DNA from: Amaranthus tricolor | Taxonomy: Eukaryota > Streptophyta > Magnoliopsida > Caryophyllales > Amaranthaceae | Reading direction: 5' to 3' | Length of the DNA stretch: 64,000 bases | Assembly (NCBI RefSeq): GCF_026212465.1 | Contig: NC_080050.1 | Span: forward strand, 29,004,570 to 29,068,569 | In this document: positions 25,541 to 38,500 of the stretch, piece by piece | Layout: each line of letters starts with the position of its first letter | How positions within the stretch are numbered: the first letter of the stretch is position 1 | Made by a program: the position numbers and the translations under genes | Notes under the pieces: model-generated | Told to the model about the DNA's origin: nothing | The model's input: only the letters and a program-made list of their open reading frames with translations | Databases searched by the model: none

Positions 25541-26387
25541 TAACCGAAATGGACACTTCCTCCGCTTTCACATCAAAGATAAGCAAACACTACACCTACA
25601 ACTTTATTTTCAAGTCCATTATGAACAAAAACTATTGAGGAAAGAATAATATCACTATTATTAATCGATGATTAAAGAGTACAAGTACTCTTATGTTCCA
25701 TTAAGACCATCATGTTACATTGAATAAGGGTGCTTGTAGTGTATAATATTTTAACACTATTATTGATAATTTTATTGACCATTCATTTGTTGTTTGAAAT
25801 TCATTCATAAAACGATTGAATAATACCATTTCATTAAACTTCGTTTTGAAATTGTGAAAACAGATCCATATTTAGGTAGAAACTGATCACTTTAATATCA
25901 AAATTGATCACTTATAGGTTTAAATTGAAATTGATACATTAAAGGTCAAAATTGATAAATACCTAAAAAAATATAAAAAAAAGGAAAAACATATAAGTTT
26001 ATTACATACGCGAATTATAGACCGATCCAAATTGAAATTCTTATAATAAACCGTTTGGTCCAAGTTTTTGTGTAACTTTATTTTGAGTTAATAGGCTAAC
26101 ATCGTTTGCTTAATTCTCTCGTCGGAGAAATTTTGTATCATCGAATGACACTTGTGCAAGTTACCCAATTTCTAGCTATTGAAACGCATTATTTTTTTTA
26201 CTTGAAAGTTTTAAGGACAATATTTAAAGTTTTTTCTAACTAAAAATAAAAATGTAAATTTAATCAAGTGTTTTGGAGATCTCTTGCAACCATTTAGATC
26301 ATAATATAGCCTTCATATAAAATCTTATTAACCTTTTTCCATTTATGCATTAAATTGAAAAAACTCATTATTCTCAAAAGGGTTTGT
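25541..26387. other. Spacer upstream of the ACCase leader exon
   Basis: No gene recognised. This interval would contain the promoter of the long ACCase transcript if the 26409 start is used. I see no convincing TATA box; TATAAAATC at about 26316 is the best candidate. Confidence 0.4.
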
Positions 26388-26399
26388 ATGAGAGTGTAG
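26388..26399 (+). other. Minimal upstream ORF (Met-Arg-Val-stop)
   Basis: ATG AGA GTG TAG ends 9 nt before the candidate leader ATG at 26409 of acetyl-CoA carboxylase. If transcribed, it could damp or modulate initiation at 26409. That it is on the mRNA is an inference. Confidence 0.4.
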
Positions 26400-26408
26400 G
26401 GATTCATC

Positions 26409-26524
26409 ATGTCTTCTATTCCTCTCAATGTTGTTAATCATGTTTCATACTCAAAAACCTTTCCGTATCATCCTGTTTCATTTCAATATTCTAGAGGCTT
26501 TATGAATTTTCAATTCAGAAAGAG
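26409..26524 (+). CDS. Candidate leader exon 1 (transit-peptide-like)
   Basis: Encodes [18 protein letters not shown] and onward, 38 codons plus two bases, then AG|GTATTT as donor. There are no acidic residues, many Ser/Tyr/Phe/Asn, and Arg/Lys at the end (FQFRK). This composition is typical of chloroplast transit peptides. It joins in phase to 26878-26901. Confidence 0.65.
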
Positions 26525-29500
26525 GTATTTTTTTTATTTTTTTTTTTAAATTTAACATTCATATTGAATTTCTTTTGTAAATCTCATTTTTGCATAATAA
26601 TTCATGATTGAATGATGAGACAATTTAACATTGTATAAAGTATTTTATATCATATGTGAATATATTGCGTAAATTGTCTAATAAACAGATCTTGTTCAAA
26701 AAAACCTATTCAAAAAATATATTCTTTAACATAAATTACCTTGATAAAATGATATATAATTGATTTTAGCATGGATCTCATCATCATCACATATTCAATA
26801 TATCCTTTTTCTAAAAACTACTTTTGAAATAGTTGAATATCAATAAATAAAGGTAAATGTAAATGATACTGTTTCAGTATCCCACACAAGGCAGGGTTCA
26901 GGTGAGATTTTTTTTTTTCATGAAAAATCAATCTCCTATAAAATTAGATAAGAAAGTTATGACACGTGAGATCTTCGACTTGAAAAATCTTGACGAACAT
27001 CTAACATCATCATCAATCATCATATTTAATATATCTTTTATAAAAACTATCGAAATAATTGAATGACGACAAATCATACCCTTAGAAATCAAGATAAAAA
27101 GTTACAAAGCGTGAAATTTTCGACCTGAAAATTCAGATCAACATTTAAATGGGGAGTTGTTAAATCAATTTATACGATTCCATTATGATAATATACCCAA
27201 AGTAACATCAAATTAGAATTTAGAATAAGAAACAAAATTGATGATTTAGATTGATGAGTAGTTGATCTACTTGTTCTACTTCTATTTATATGATAATTGA
27301 CAAGAAGAAATTGAAAAGTAAGACATTAAAAATGTGATGGTAGATGAAAGGTGGGTAGTTGGCACGTGGCGATCCAAATAAATGTGCCGTTAATAAAATG
27401 AGGAGACATCTTGTGCCTCTAACCAAACCAAACCAACCTCCTTCTTCCTCCTTAAACTTCTCTTCTTGTACTCACCATTTTTTTTTCTCATTATTGATTA
27501 TTTATTTTAAGTATACCTTAAATTGTAGGAATTTATTGAAATTTTCATTAAATTGTGATAAAGTTTTGATTTTTTTAGTGTATGAGATTTTTCAGAAGTA
27601 CCCAAATGGTATTTTTCAAGTATAATCAAGTTTTTGAGTACCCAAAGCTCTAAATGTTACTTAAATTTTGATCTTTTTCAGTGTATCACATTTTTTTTAA
27701 TGTTTTCTTCTATTTAATCCAATAATTTAAAGTACCCAGATTTCAATTTTTAGAATAAGTTGAATTTTTGAATTGCCCAAGTTGTAACTGTTGCTGAATT
27801 CTCTTGCTTTGATTTGGGTTTTCTGCTTCTATCCCTTCTGATTCATACAGGTATTCTGATTTTTTCTTGCTTGCTTACTGTTTGTTAGTGTGTGGTTGAG
27901 CTAATTCAGTTTATAGTAGTGTGAATTTTATTTTATTTTATTTTATTTTCAATTTTTTCAATTATTTCAATTTATAGATTCTCCTATTGTGATTTGTTTT
28001 TGTAGCTGGGTTTTATTGTCTGATTTATCTTAGTAACGTTTTTAATGTGTGTGCAGTTTTTCTTTGGTGTGTGTTTTAGCTAACTCAGTTTATAGTGTGT
28101 TTTAGCTAATTCTATTTTCCAATACTGACCCGATTAACCGAAATTGAGTATGATCCTACCAGGAAAATCCGAATTACAAAAATCAAATCAGATTGTCAAA
28201 TATTTACATATACTCAACTACCGAAATCAACCTGACCCCACATAATATACCCGAGATCCACTAAACACCCGAATGAACACTTCTGATACCCTAGAGAGGA
28301 CATAAAAAAGTGAAACTAGAATGTGGAATTTAGTTTATTTGAGCTACATTGAGCAAAAACTTCCTTTAGTGACTGATTATTGTAGCAGTATTATTGGATT
28401 GTTTTGATTTTATGTTATATTGTCTATATAATTTAAGTCTTGAATCACACTTGACTTTTAGTTTCATTTTCATCTTCACAAATTCTTGTGAGAGACGGTC
28501 TCATTGTAAGATGCTCTCTGTACATGGGTTAAATAGCCCAACTAATACAACTATTAGCATATGAGCCCCTTGTTTTGAGGTTGTCCTACCGAAAGACGGT
28601 CTCTCAGTAGCTCTTTCATCTTTATTTAGAGTTTGACTTTCCTGCAATAAGTTCTTAGCTCATAAGCTTAACCTTACTTTACCTAAAAATTGACAATATG
28701 TTTCTAGCTATACTTTCAATAAGTATTTATGAATTCATTTTCTTTTTATCTATGTAAAGTTGCAGATGATGTTTGTTATAAAGAGTCAATCGAAAAACTA
28801 CCTCTTTGTTATCAGTAACAAAGGTAAGGTTGTGTACATTCGACCCCTCCAAACCCTTTCTGGTTGGGAGCTACTTAATGGCGCTGGGAAAATGGAAGCT
28901 GTTGTTTGTCGAATTTAAGCGGGGAAGTTTGTTTAGAGTGAATGTTATTTCTAAAAATAGATGGTATAAGTATATTAATCAATAATTAATAATTGAAAAC
29001 TGTTTTTTTTTGTTGGTGTGATACAGTTTCAGGAGCAGTGGTCTCATTTTCAAGCAATACAAAAATTGCCGTGCTTCTCTAAACAACGACGATCCAGACA
29101 TGGCTTCTCCTTCCCAAAATAGTGAATACCTGAATGGATCGATGATGCCGCTCCTGAGGAATTCATCTATATTATCCATTGTTGATAAGTTCTGTTATGC
29201 TCTTGGAGGGAAACGGCCAATCCATAGTATTTTGATAGCAAACAATGGAATGGCTGCTGTCAAATTTATTAGAAGTATCCGAACATGGGCTTACGAGACT
29301 TTTGGTACAGAGAAGGCTATATTATTGGTAGCCATGGCTACTCCCGAAGACATGAAAATCAATGCCGAGCATATTCGAATGGCTGACCAGTTTGTTGAAG
29401 TCCCCGGAGGGACTAACAACAATAACTATGCCAATGTGCAGCTCATTGTTGAGGTAATGTATTGTGAGATTAGAAATCTCTAGCCTGTTATCCATAGTTA

Positions 29501-32500
29501 CATGGAACGTGGAATGTAGCCACGTTCCGCGATCCGGGAACATTCGTTCCCAATCACCATGAAACGCAACCTAAATCGCTCAAGGTGACGTCCTGGTGTA
29601 GAACACCTTTGTAAAAATGTATTGTGGCCTTCATTTACAAATTAACTAAAAAGAAAGGAGGAAAAAACGAGATGTAACCCAAAAACCTAAAAATTATCCA
29701 CTTGAAAATAAGTTCTTAAAGCAAATTAATCATTTTAGTTTAATTTTGTTTCAAATATATGTTTTATACATAATGTATCTCGGACCCAATCGTTCCCGAG
29801 TCAATCTAGTTTGCGTTCTGTGTTCCCGTTCCCGTTCCCCATTCCAAACCGAATGTCATTCCAGGTAACAATGTTGTTATTGCTTTACTATAATTTATTA
29901 AATGTGTCCTCTGAAAAAATGGCAATATCCGAGCGACTTGACGCAGTTTGTCCTGGCCGGGGACATGCGTAATTTGTTATATGAGATTACAAATTTATAG
30001 CCTTTTATATGGTAAAATCTTGTGGTGGGACTAACTTAAATCCTTTTTCTTTCAGTTAGCGGAAGTTACACGAGTTGACGCAGTTTGGCCTGGTTGGGGA
30101 CATGCGTCGGAGATCCCCGAGCTGCCAGATTCACTAACTGCGAAGGGAATTGTGTTTCTGGGTCCCTCAGCTGCTTCTATGGCTGCTCTTGGAGATAAAA
30201 TTGGTTCATCATTGATTGCACAAGCTGCAGATGTCCCAACTCTTCCATGGAGCGGTTCTCATGTACGTGTTACACGTCTCTTAAAAATTTCTGATCTTTA
30301 GAATTTTAGTGATCGATTTATATATGTCTCTATCCCTCAGGTGAAAATTCCTGCTGAGAGTTGCCTAGACGTGATTCCCGATGAAGTATATAAAGCGGCA
30401 TGTGTTTTTACTACAGAGGAAGCAATTGCTAGCTGTCAAGTTGTTGGTTATCCGGCTATGATCAAGGCTTCTTGGGGTGGTGGCGGGAAGGGAATAAGAA
30501 AGGTAAAGTTTTTTTTTTGGATGATGATGTTCTTAAAAGACTAAAAGCTAGCTACACATATCCCCATTACTTCTTTATCATTAAAGGCGGAGCAAAAATT
30601 GATAGAATTTTTTAGAAGCTCTGTGCGATTTCAAAAAATATGATATATTTCTAACAACTTTGTATCTTTAAACACTTAAAATATACTATGTAATTTAATA
30701 TTGAAGCTCCAAATTTTTTGAGGACCTGCGCGGTCGAACATATTGAACATGATTAGAATCACCCTTGTTTATCATTAATAGGCCATCACCATTGAACCTC
30801 TACTTTTGCACCAAATTCCCTGAAAAGAATTTCAATAGACGCGAGTTATGGTCAATTATTAGCAATAGCGAAAGCTTCTTAATAGTTAATACATTCTCAA
30901 ACACTTCCATCATGCCAACACTTTATGAATACTCATGGTTTTCTCTCTTTTAGGTTCATAATGATGACGAAGTACGGGCATTATTTAAGCAAGTGCAGGG
31001 TGAAGTTCCCGGCTCACCTGTATTTATAATGAAGGTGGCTTCACAGGTTAGACTTTCTTCAATATTGTTCCAATATTCAAGTAAATTGCATTAAAAAAAG
31101 TCAAATATTCTATTTTTTCGGACAAGTATTGTTTTAGAAGCTACTACTAAGATAAAGTATTATTAATATGTGCAGAGTCGACACTTAGAAGTACAGTTAC
31201 TGTGTGATGAATATGGCAATGTTGCAGCATTGCATAGCCGTGATTGCAGTGTCCAAAGGCGGCACCAAAAGGTGGGTCCTTAGTAGATTATGGTTATGAT
31301 CTATCTTTTCTTATTGTTTAAGAAAAATATTTGATTTTAAGGATTATTTAGCAAGCTGGGTTTTGAACTTTTTTGTTCATCATATTAACCGATCAGATCA
31401 TTGAGGAAGGCCCAATAACGATAGCTCCACCAGAAACGGTGAAGAAACTTGAGCAAGCAGCTAGAAGATTGGCTTTGTGTGTGGGTTATGTTGGAGCAGC
31501 TACTGTTGAATATTTATACAGCATGGAAACAGGCGAGTTCCATTTCCTCGAGTTGAATCCTCGGCTACAGGTATGGAGCATCCCCAACTTCTTATAACTT
31601 GCCAATTTGTAACTGCATATTTATGTAATCCCTTCCCACAATCTCGAACTGGGTGGTGGTCGACCCACCCCACTCTCGACCAACTTTGAAAAATGGGTTG
31701 AAGAGAAATAAGATTTTTGGTTGGTAATGGCATATCAGAGATTTGAGTTTTTGGCATTGGCATTATTTTGGTGTCGATTTGATGAAATATCCTGGATTTG
31801 CGAATTTGGAGGGGATTCAATTGGTTTTTGAGGAATTTATGTAATTATGCCTTTAATCAGTGATCATTGAATTGATTGTATATTTGTATTGTGTTGGGGA
31901 ATTAGACCCGTGAAGAAAAAAATGATGGGTTTAGCTTTTGGATTAGTGAGTGATTATGTGAGTTTAATTTGTCTTTGAATGGTCAATTTCAAGCAACATT
32001 TTCTGTTTTAGCTTAGTAATTTTTGGGATGCGATTGAACATTTGAGCACCTTCTGGATTATCAACAGAAATGATCATCGAAATTGATTTTCTTAGTTGTT
32101 GACAGTAGAATAGTATCAGATAAGGTAGAATAATACAGTATAATCTTTAGTTGCGACAATTTCCAACATTTTTATAATAGCTAAAGCTACATTCTCATGT
32201 TGCTTGATGAAAGTGACCTTATTTATTCTGTGTGCTTATACAGGTGGAGCATCCTGTTACTGAGTGGATTGCCGAGGTAAATCTTCCAGCTGCTCAAGTT
32301 GCAGTTGGCATGGGTATCCCACTTTGGCAAATTCCTGGTAGATGTCCAGTACTCTTTTTTCAGTTATGTAACTTATATATTACATCTAATTCTTGTTTAC
32401 GAGTCGAATTGATCACACATTTTTAAAACAGAAATCCGTCGCTTCTATGGGAAGGAACATGGTGGGGGTTATGATACTTGGATGAGGGCATCTGCTTTGG

Positions 32501-35500
32501 CTACTGCTTTTGATTTTAACGAGGCACAGTCGGTGAAACCTAAAGGTCATTGTATTGCTGCGCGTGTGACAAGTGAGGATCCCGATGACGGGTTTAAGCC
32601 TACAAGCGGGAAAGTACAGGTTAGACCATCCTGGTTTTGTCGATTTACTTCCACAATTGGTCTTGTTTGTTTTTGCCTTTGCGGTGAAGAATTTTCTTTA
32701 ATGGGTGCTTTGTTTAGGAGCTGAGTTTTAGAAGTAAACCAAATGTGTGGGCCTACTTCTCTGTTAAGGTATTTCCCATATTTCTTTAATTTTCGCGTTT
32801 ACAATTTCGATTCACTCCATTATGGGCTTCATGATGATAAACACTTTTATTTGCAGTCTGGGGGAGGCATTCATGAGTTCTCGGATTCTCAATTTGGTAA
32901 GTTAATGGTGCAAACTCTTGTCTGTAATGTTAACTCCAGTTTCACATGATTTGCTAATCTCTTCGTGAACCGCAAATCAAAAAAGAGAATTATTGTCGGT
33001 CTTGGGCTAATTTTTTTTCCATTTTGAGCCAATGGGAATTCAAAAAGCGAATAGCTAGCGAATTTTTGTTGATATTCTGGAGGTGTATATTGATGAGAAT
33101 TTTACAATGAATTGCTGCTGCTGCACTGTGTTATTTTTCAGAAACACTGGGTGGCTTTTTATTGTTTGTAAAACTTGCATATTCGAGTCACAACATGATG
33201 TCATAATGGAATGCGGGTGGTTTTTATTAAATAATAGAGCCATAGTGTAAAAACAAAGGCGCATCGCATCGTGTTGGCTGCATTGTAAAGGGTTTTCAAA
33301 AACACTGAACTTATATTTCCCGCATTATAAAGGTATAAAACATCGTGTTTAGGGCAATATTAAGGGATATCTTAAGATTTTGACCGATATTTAGGTGGTA
33401 TGATGACCGCATCACTCCCGTTACCGCATCACCGTTCCTTACCAAGATCATGATCGTTACTGCATTTTTACACTATGGATAGACCTTTAGTTCACATTTT
33501 ATGACGGCTAAAATCAATCACTTGGTTAATGGTATATCATATACGAAAGCTAACAAAAGAATTTCTTTACAGGCCATGTTTTTGCATTTGGTGAAAATCG
33601 AGGTTTGGCCATAGCAAATATGATTCTTGGATTGAAAGAAATTCAAATTCGTGGAGAAATTCGAACTAATGTTGATTATACCATCGATCTTTTAAATGTG
33701 AGTTTGAATTTAATTATTGTTGTCTTTTTTTAGTTTTCGCCTATCTTCTGTTAAACCTTGAAGTTCTCACACTTAACATATTTTTTCCTCCAGTGTTTGG
33801 ATTATAGAGAAAACCAAATTCATACAGGTTGGTTGGATAGTAGAATTGCGATGAGGGTCAGAGCCGAAAGGCCACCTTGGTACATCTCTGTTGTGGGAGG
33901 AGGGCTTTACGTATGTACAACTTTTTCACAGCTATATTAATTTTTCCGTTGTTATGATATGTTTTACTTGGACTCGAGTACTAATGTCGGATACTGGTAC
34001 GTGTCCAAGTGTCGGATACGTCTAAATGTTTAATTTTACGCCTAAAATGAAGTGTCTAAGTGTCATATCAATGTCCGAGCATCAAGAATTGGACACGGGT
34101 ATGTGAAGCAAAATAAAGAGTCCGAGTAACATACTTATGATTGAATAACTTATTGTCTTTATTGTCTATATCCAGAAAGCATCAACTAGTAGTGCAGCGA
34201 CTGTTTCAGAGTATATAGGCTATCTTGAAAAAGGTCAAATTCCTCCGAAGGTGTGTAATATACCAGTGGTTGGTGGGTGTTGAGATTAACTTATTCTATT
34301 AATATCAATTATACTTTCAGTGTTCTGCTTTAATTCTGGTTTCATGATTGCAGCATATATCTCTCGTCCACTATGAAGTTGCTCTAAATATTGAGGGGAT
34401 GAAATATACTGTATGTTCCATGCCATTCGTACTTTCCTTGAATTTTTGTAATGGATGCTATTTTTGACATTTTTCTTTCTGAATATATTTTCCTGATATA
34501 AATGAACATGTGGTTTCGGATTGCCAGATTGAGATGATTAGGGGTGGACCAGGAAGCTACAAATTGTTGTTGAATGGGTCCGTAATTGAGGCGGAAATAC
34601 ATACTTTAAGAGATGGGGGTCTCTTGATGCAGGTATCAGATGTTTTTTGATTTTTTTTTTCTGATACACGGTATTTATATTTTATATCCAAAGCATGGTG
34701 ATAAGACCCTGGATTTGAAAAGCATTAGATAATATGCTATCGAACAAGTAGAAGGTAGTTTTGTGAGATTGCGAAGCATTTAGTTTAGACCCATTGTTAA
34801 GGTTACCTTTTACATTTAGTACTTCTACAATGCTTGGGATATTAATTATGCTTCTAATAATAAAGAGAAATATTGTTTATGTGAAGTTCGAGATGGTGTT
34901 TACGATCAACGTTTGAAATCAAGGTCATAGTGCAAAATCTCGGATGTGGTCACCTTTGCTACAACAATCTCAAAGCCACTTTCGTGGTCAATGTAGAAGT
35001 ATTCATTTTTATCGTGGTATAAATATCGGTCGTGCAGTCGTGATACGGTGACGCAGCTGATATTTTGCATTATGAACAAAGGTGAATAGGAGACAATAAC
35101 TTGTTAAAAAGGGAAAAGGTTGCACACATCCGATATCCCCCTTTATGTTGTCTAGATGTGAGCTACTTGGGGGTTTTGCTATTGAAGTTAAAGATACAAG
35201 AAGGAATACTGCTTAAAAAAATGCAATATTTGAACTTCAAAAAAGTAATTAGTTTATACACTAGTTTGTTTAAACCCATATAGTACATTTAGAAAAGATA
35301 TTTGAGAAAGGGCTTTTAATCCTATGAATGGAAGGGAGCAAATGGACAGCGGAAGAGTTAACAAAGATTAAATATAAATTCTCTTTCGTTGTTTTAAAAA
35401 ATTTAATATTTAAACTACAAAAAAAGTAACTAGTTTATACACAATACACTTGTTCGTTTAAACCCATATAGTACATTTAAATAATTATTTGAAAAGGGCT

Positions 35501-38500
35501 GTTAATGCGTGCTAACTTTCGATATATTGATCTGATTGGATATGTGTCATACCTTAAAATGTCACGCAGTTGGATGGAAACAGCCATGTGATATATGCTG
35601 AGGAAGAAGCCGCAGGAACTCGCCTTCTGATTGATGGAAGAACTTGTTTGCTTCAGGTAATCCCGTGCAATTTTCTTTTACTTTTTTTATTTTTATTTTT
35701 TTAGTTTTTTTTTGAATTCTAAACCTTAAAAATCATTCTTCACCGGATTTGTTCATTTTTTTCATATAGAACGATCACGATCCTTCAAAGCTGATTGCGG
35801 AGACACCGTGTAAGCTTATGCGGTATTTGGTACCAGATAACAGTCACATAGATGCAGATACTCCGTATGCTGAAGTTGAGGTCATGAAGATGTGTATGCC
35901 TTTGCTTTCCCCTGCATCCGGTGTTTTACAATTTAAGATGTCCGAAGGTCAAGCTATGCAGGTATGCATCATTAAAATCGTAAATTTAGCAACCTTGTTT
36001 ATATTGGATTCTATGTAAGGTCTTCTTGTGTAGGCTGGTGAACTCATAGCTAGTCTAGAGTTGGATGATCCTTCAGCTGTAAGAAAAGCCGAACCTTTCC
36101 GCGGAAACTTTCCTGTCATGGGCCCACCAACTGCAATATCTGGAAAAGTTCATCAGAGGTGTGCCGCAAGTTTAAATGCCGCTCGGATGATTTTGGCTGG
36201 TTATGAACACAATATAGATGAAGTAAGTTTCAAACCACCATTTCATTTTTCATCAACATAGTTTTTTAGGCTAGCCTCTTAATGGGTTGATGCCATAGTG
36301 TAAAAACAAGGCCGCATCGCATCACGTCGCCGCGTTGTAAAGGATTTCAAAAACAACGAACCAATATTTCCCACGTTGTGGGCCGTATCAATGGATATGT
36401 TATGGTTTCGACCGGTATTTAGGCGTTACAATAACCGCATCACTGCCGTTACCGCATCATCGTTCTGTTACCGCGATCGTGACCGTTACCGCATTTTTAC
36501 ACTATGGGATGCCGAACCTTGAGATGTATTTCCCATTTTTCAATAGAGCCCCTAGTTATTTTCTTCCTGTTTGGAAATTTTTTACATGTGAGCCTTTTAT
36601 TTTCTCAGGTAGTACAGAGTTTGCTGGAATGCCTTGATAGTCCCGAACTTCCATTCCTTCAATGGCAAGAATGCTTGTCTGTGCTGGCAACACGACTTCC
36701 CAAAGATCTGAGATACGAAGTGTGTATTCTATCATCTTTTCTTTATTTAGTTCTTTATATTTTCCTTATACTAATTTTGAATTTTTTCCTCGGAATTTTC
36801 AGTTGGAATCAAAATATAGAGCTTTTGAAGGGATTACCAACACCCAGAACGTAGAATTTCCTGCTAAGTTGTTGAAAAGTATTCTTGAGGTCAGTACCTC
36901 ACATTGTTAGCCTTCTGTAAATTATTCACTCAGCGAGTTACTCATGTTAGCAACATGTTTATTCTTCATAGGACCATTTAAACTCATGCCAAGAGAAAGA
37001 TAAAGGAGCTCAAGAGAGGCTTATTGAGCCTCTTATGGCTCTTGTAAAGTCTTACGAAGGTGGGCGAGAAAGTCATGCTCGTTTTATTGTTCAGTCTTTA
37101 TTTGAAGAGTATTTATCCGTTGAAGAATTGTTCAGCGACAATCTCCAGGTTTGTTCATTTATGTAGAGCAATTTTAATTGTGTATTTCGTTAGTTTATAA
37201 ATTTTAGCTTGGTGCCACACCATGAGTGGCTGATAATTGTCGGTTTGTGATCATTAAGCTTTTAAAAGCTGTCTCCTGCTCTCCATCACTATTTTTAGAA
37301 TCTTTGAGTTTTGATGTATATACTCGGTAGCCAAGGGACTTTTTGGCCGCATTCTTCATTATGGGTATGAATTGCCGCCTTTCTTCCCTCCCCAGACCCT
37401 GATCATAGTTTCTATGAGCGGGATAGATTGGGTATGATGATGATACAAACTGTCGTGAATTCATCTTATGTCTGTAAAGAATACCGAGGCACCTGATTTT
37501 ACATTTTATCTTTATTTTTTTCTGTTTGAAGAAATAATAAATTTTATTCTTCAATAGTTGACTTGGAGTGATGTTTGTAATATGTTCAGAAAAAATGTTG
37601 GACCAGAAAGGTCTGCCTATATGTTTATGATTGTGGCTTTACTCAGTTTATGCTTTTGATGTTAATCTATCCAGGCTGATGTGATTGAACGTCTCCGCCT
37701 TCAGTATAAGAAGGATCTGCTGAAAATTGTTGACATTGTACTGTCGCATCAGGTATGTATTCTTGATCTACTGCTGTTCCTTTTGTTCTCTTCGGCATTT
37801 CTTTTAATAATATATTTTATGGTTTTCAGGGTGTTAAGAACAAAAATAAGCTGATTCTACGACTCATGGAACAACTGGTTTACCCGAATCCCGCTGCATA
37901 CAGGGGGAAACTTATCCGTTTCTCTCAATTGAACCATACAATGTATTCCGAGGTTGGTGATCCTCGAACGCCCAAAGCTATGTATTTCTCATAATGCTTA
38001 AGTAGAGTAAATAATTAATAATTGTCCAATGATTGCAGTTGGCACTTAAGGCCAGTCAATTGCTTGAACAAACGAAATTGAGTGAGCTCCGTTCGAACAT
38101 TGCTAGAAACCTCTCTGAGCTAGAAATGTTTACCGAGGATGGTGAAAACATGGATACTCCAAAAAGAAAAAGTGCTATTAATGAACGTATGGAGGCCCTT
38201 GTGAGTACTCCTCTAGCTGTTGAAGATGCCCTTGTTGGTTTGTTTGATCATAGTGATCATACACTTCAAAGGCGGGTTGTTGAGACCTATGTTCGGAGGC
38301 TTTATCAGGTGAATACATACTTTAATCGCAGACTCAGTCCTATTCGTTGCAGGAACTTCTCTTGATCTTTCTTGAGTCGAGGGACTTTTTGGCCGCACTC
38401 TCCTTTGTGGGTATGAGTTGCCGCCTTCCTTCCCTCCCCAGACCTGCTCATAGTTTTTCTATGGCCGGGATACACTGGGTATGATGAGGATGATTATTAT

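Noticed and set aside
29100..29102. 29100 as the only ACCase start
   Set aside because: The exon extends upstream in frame and two further exons fit phase at both junctions. It is kept as an alternative start, not as the sole one.
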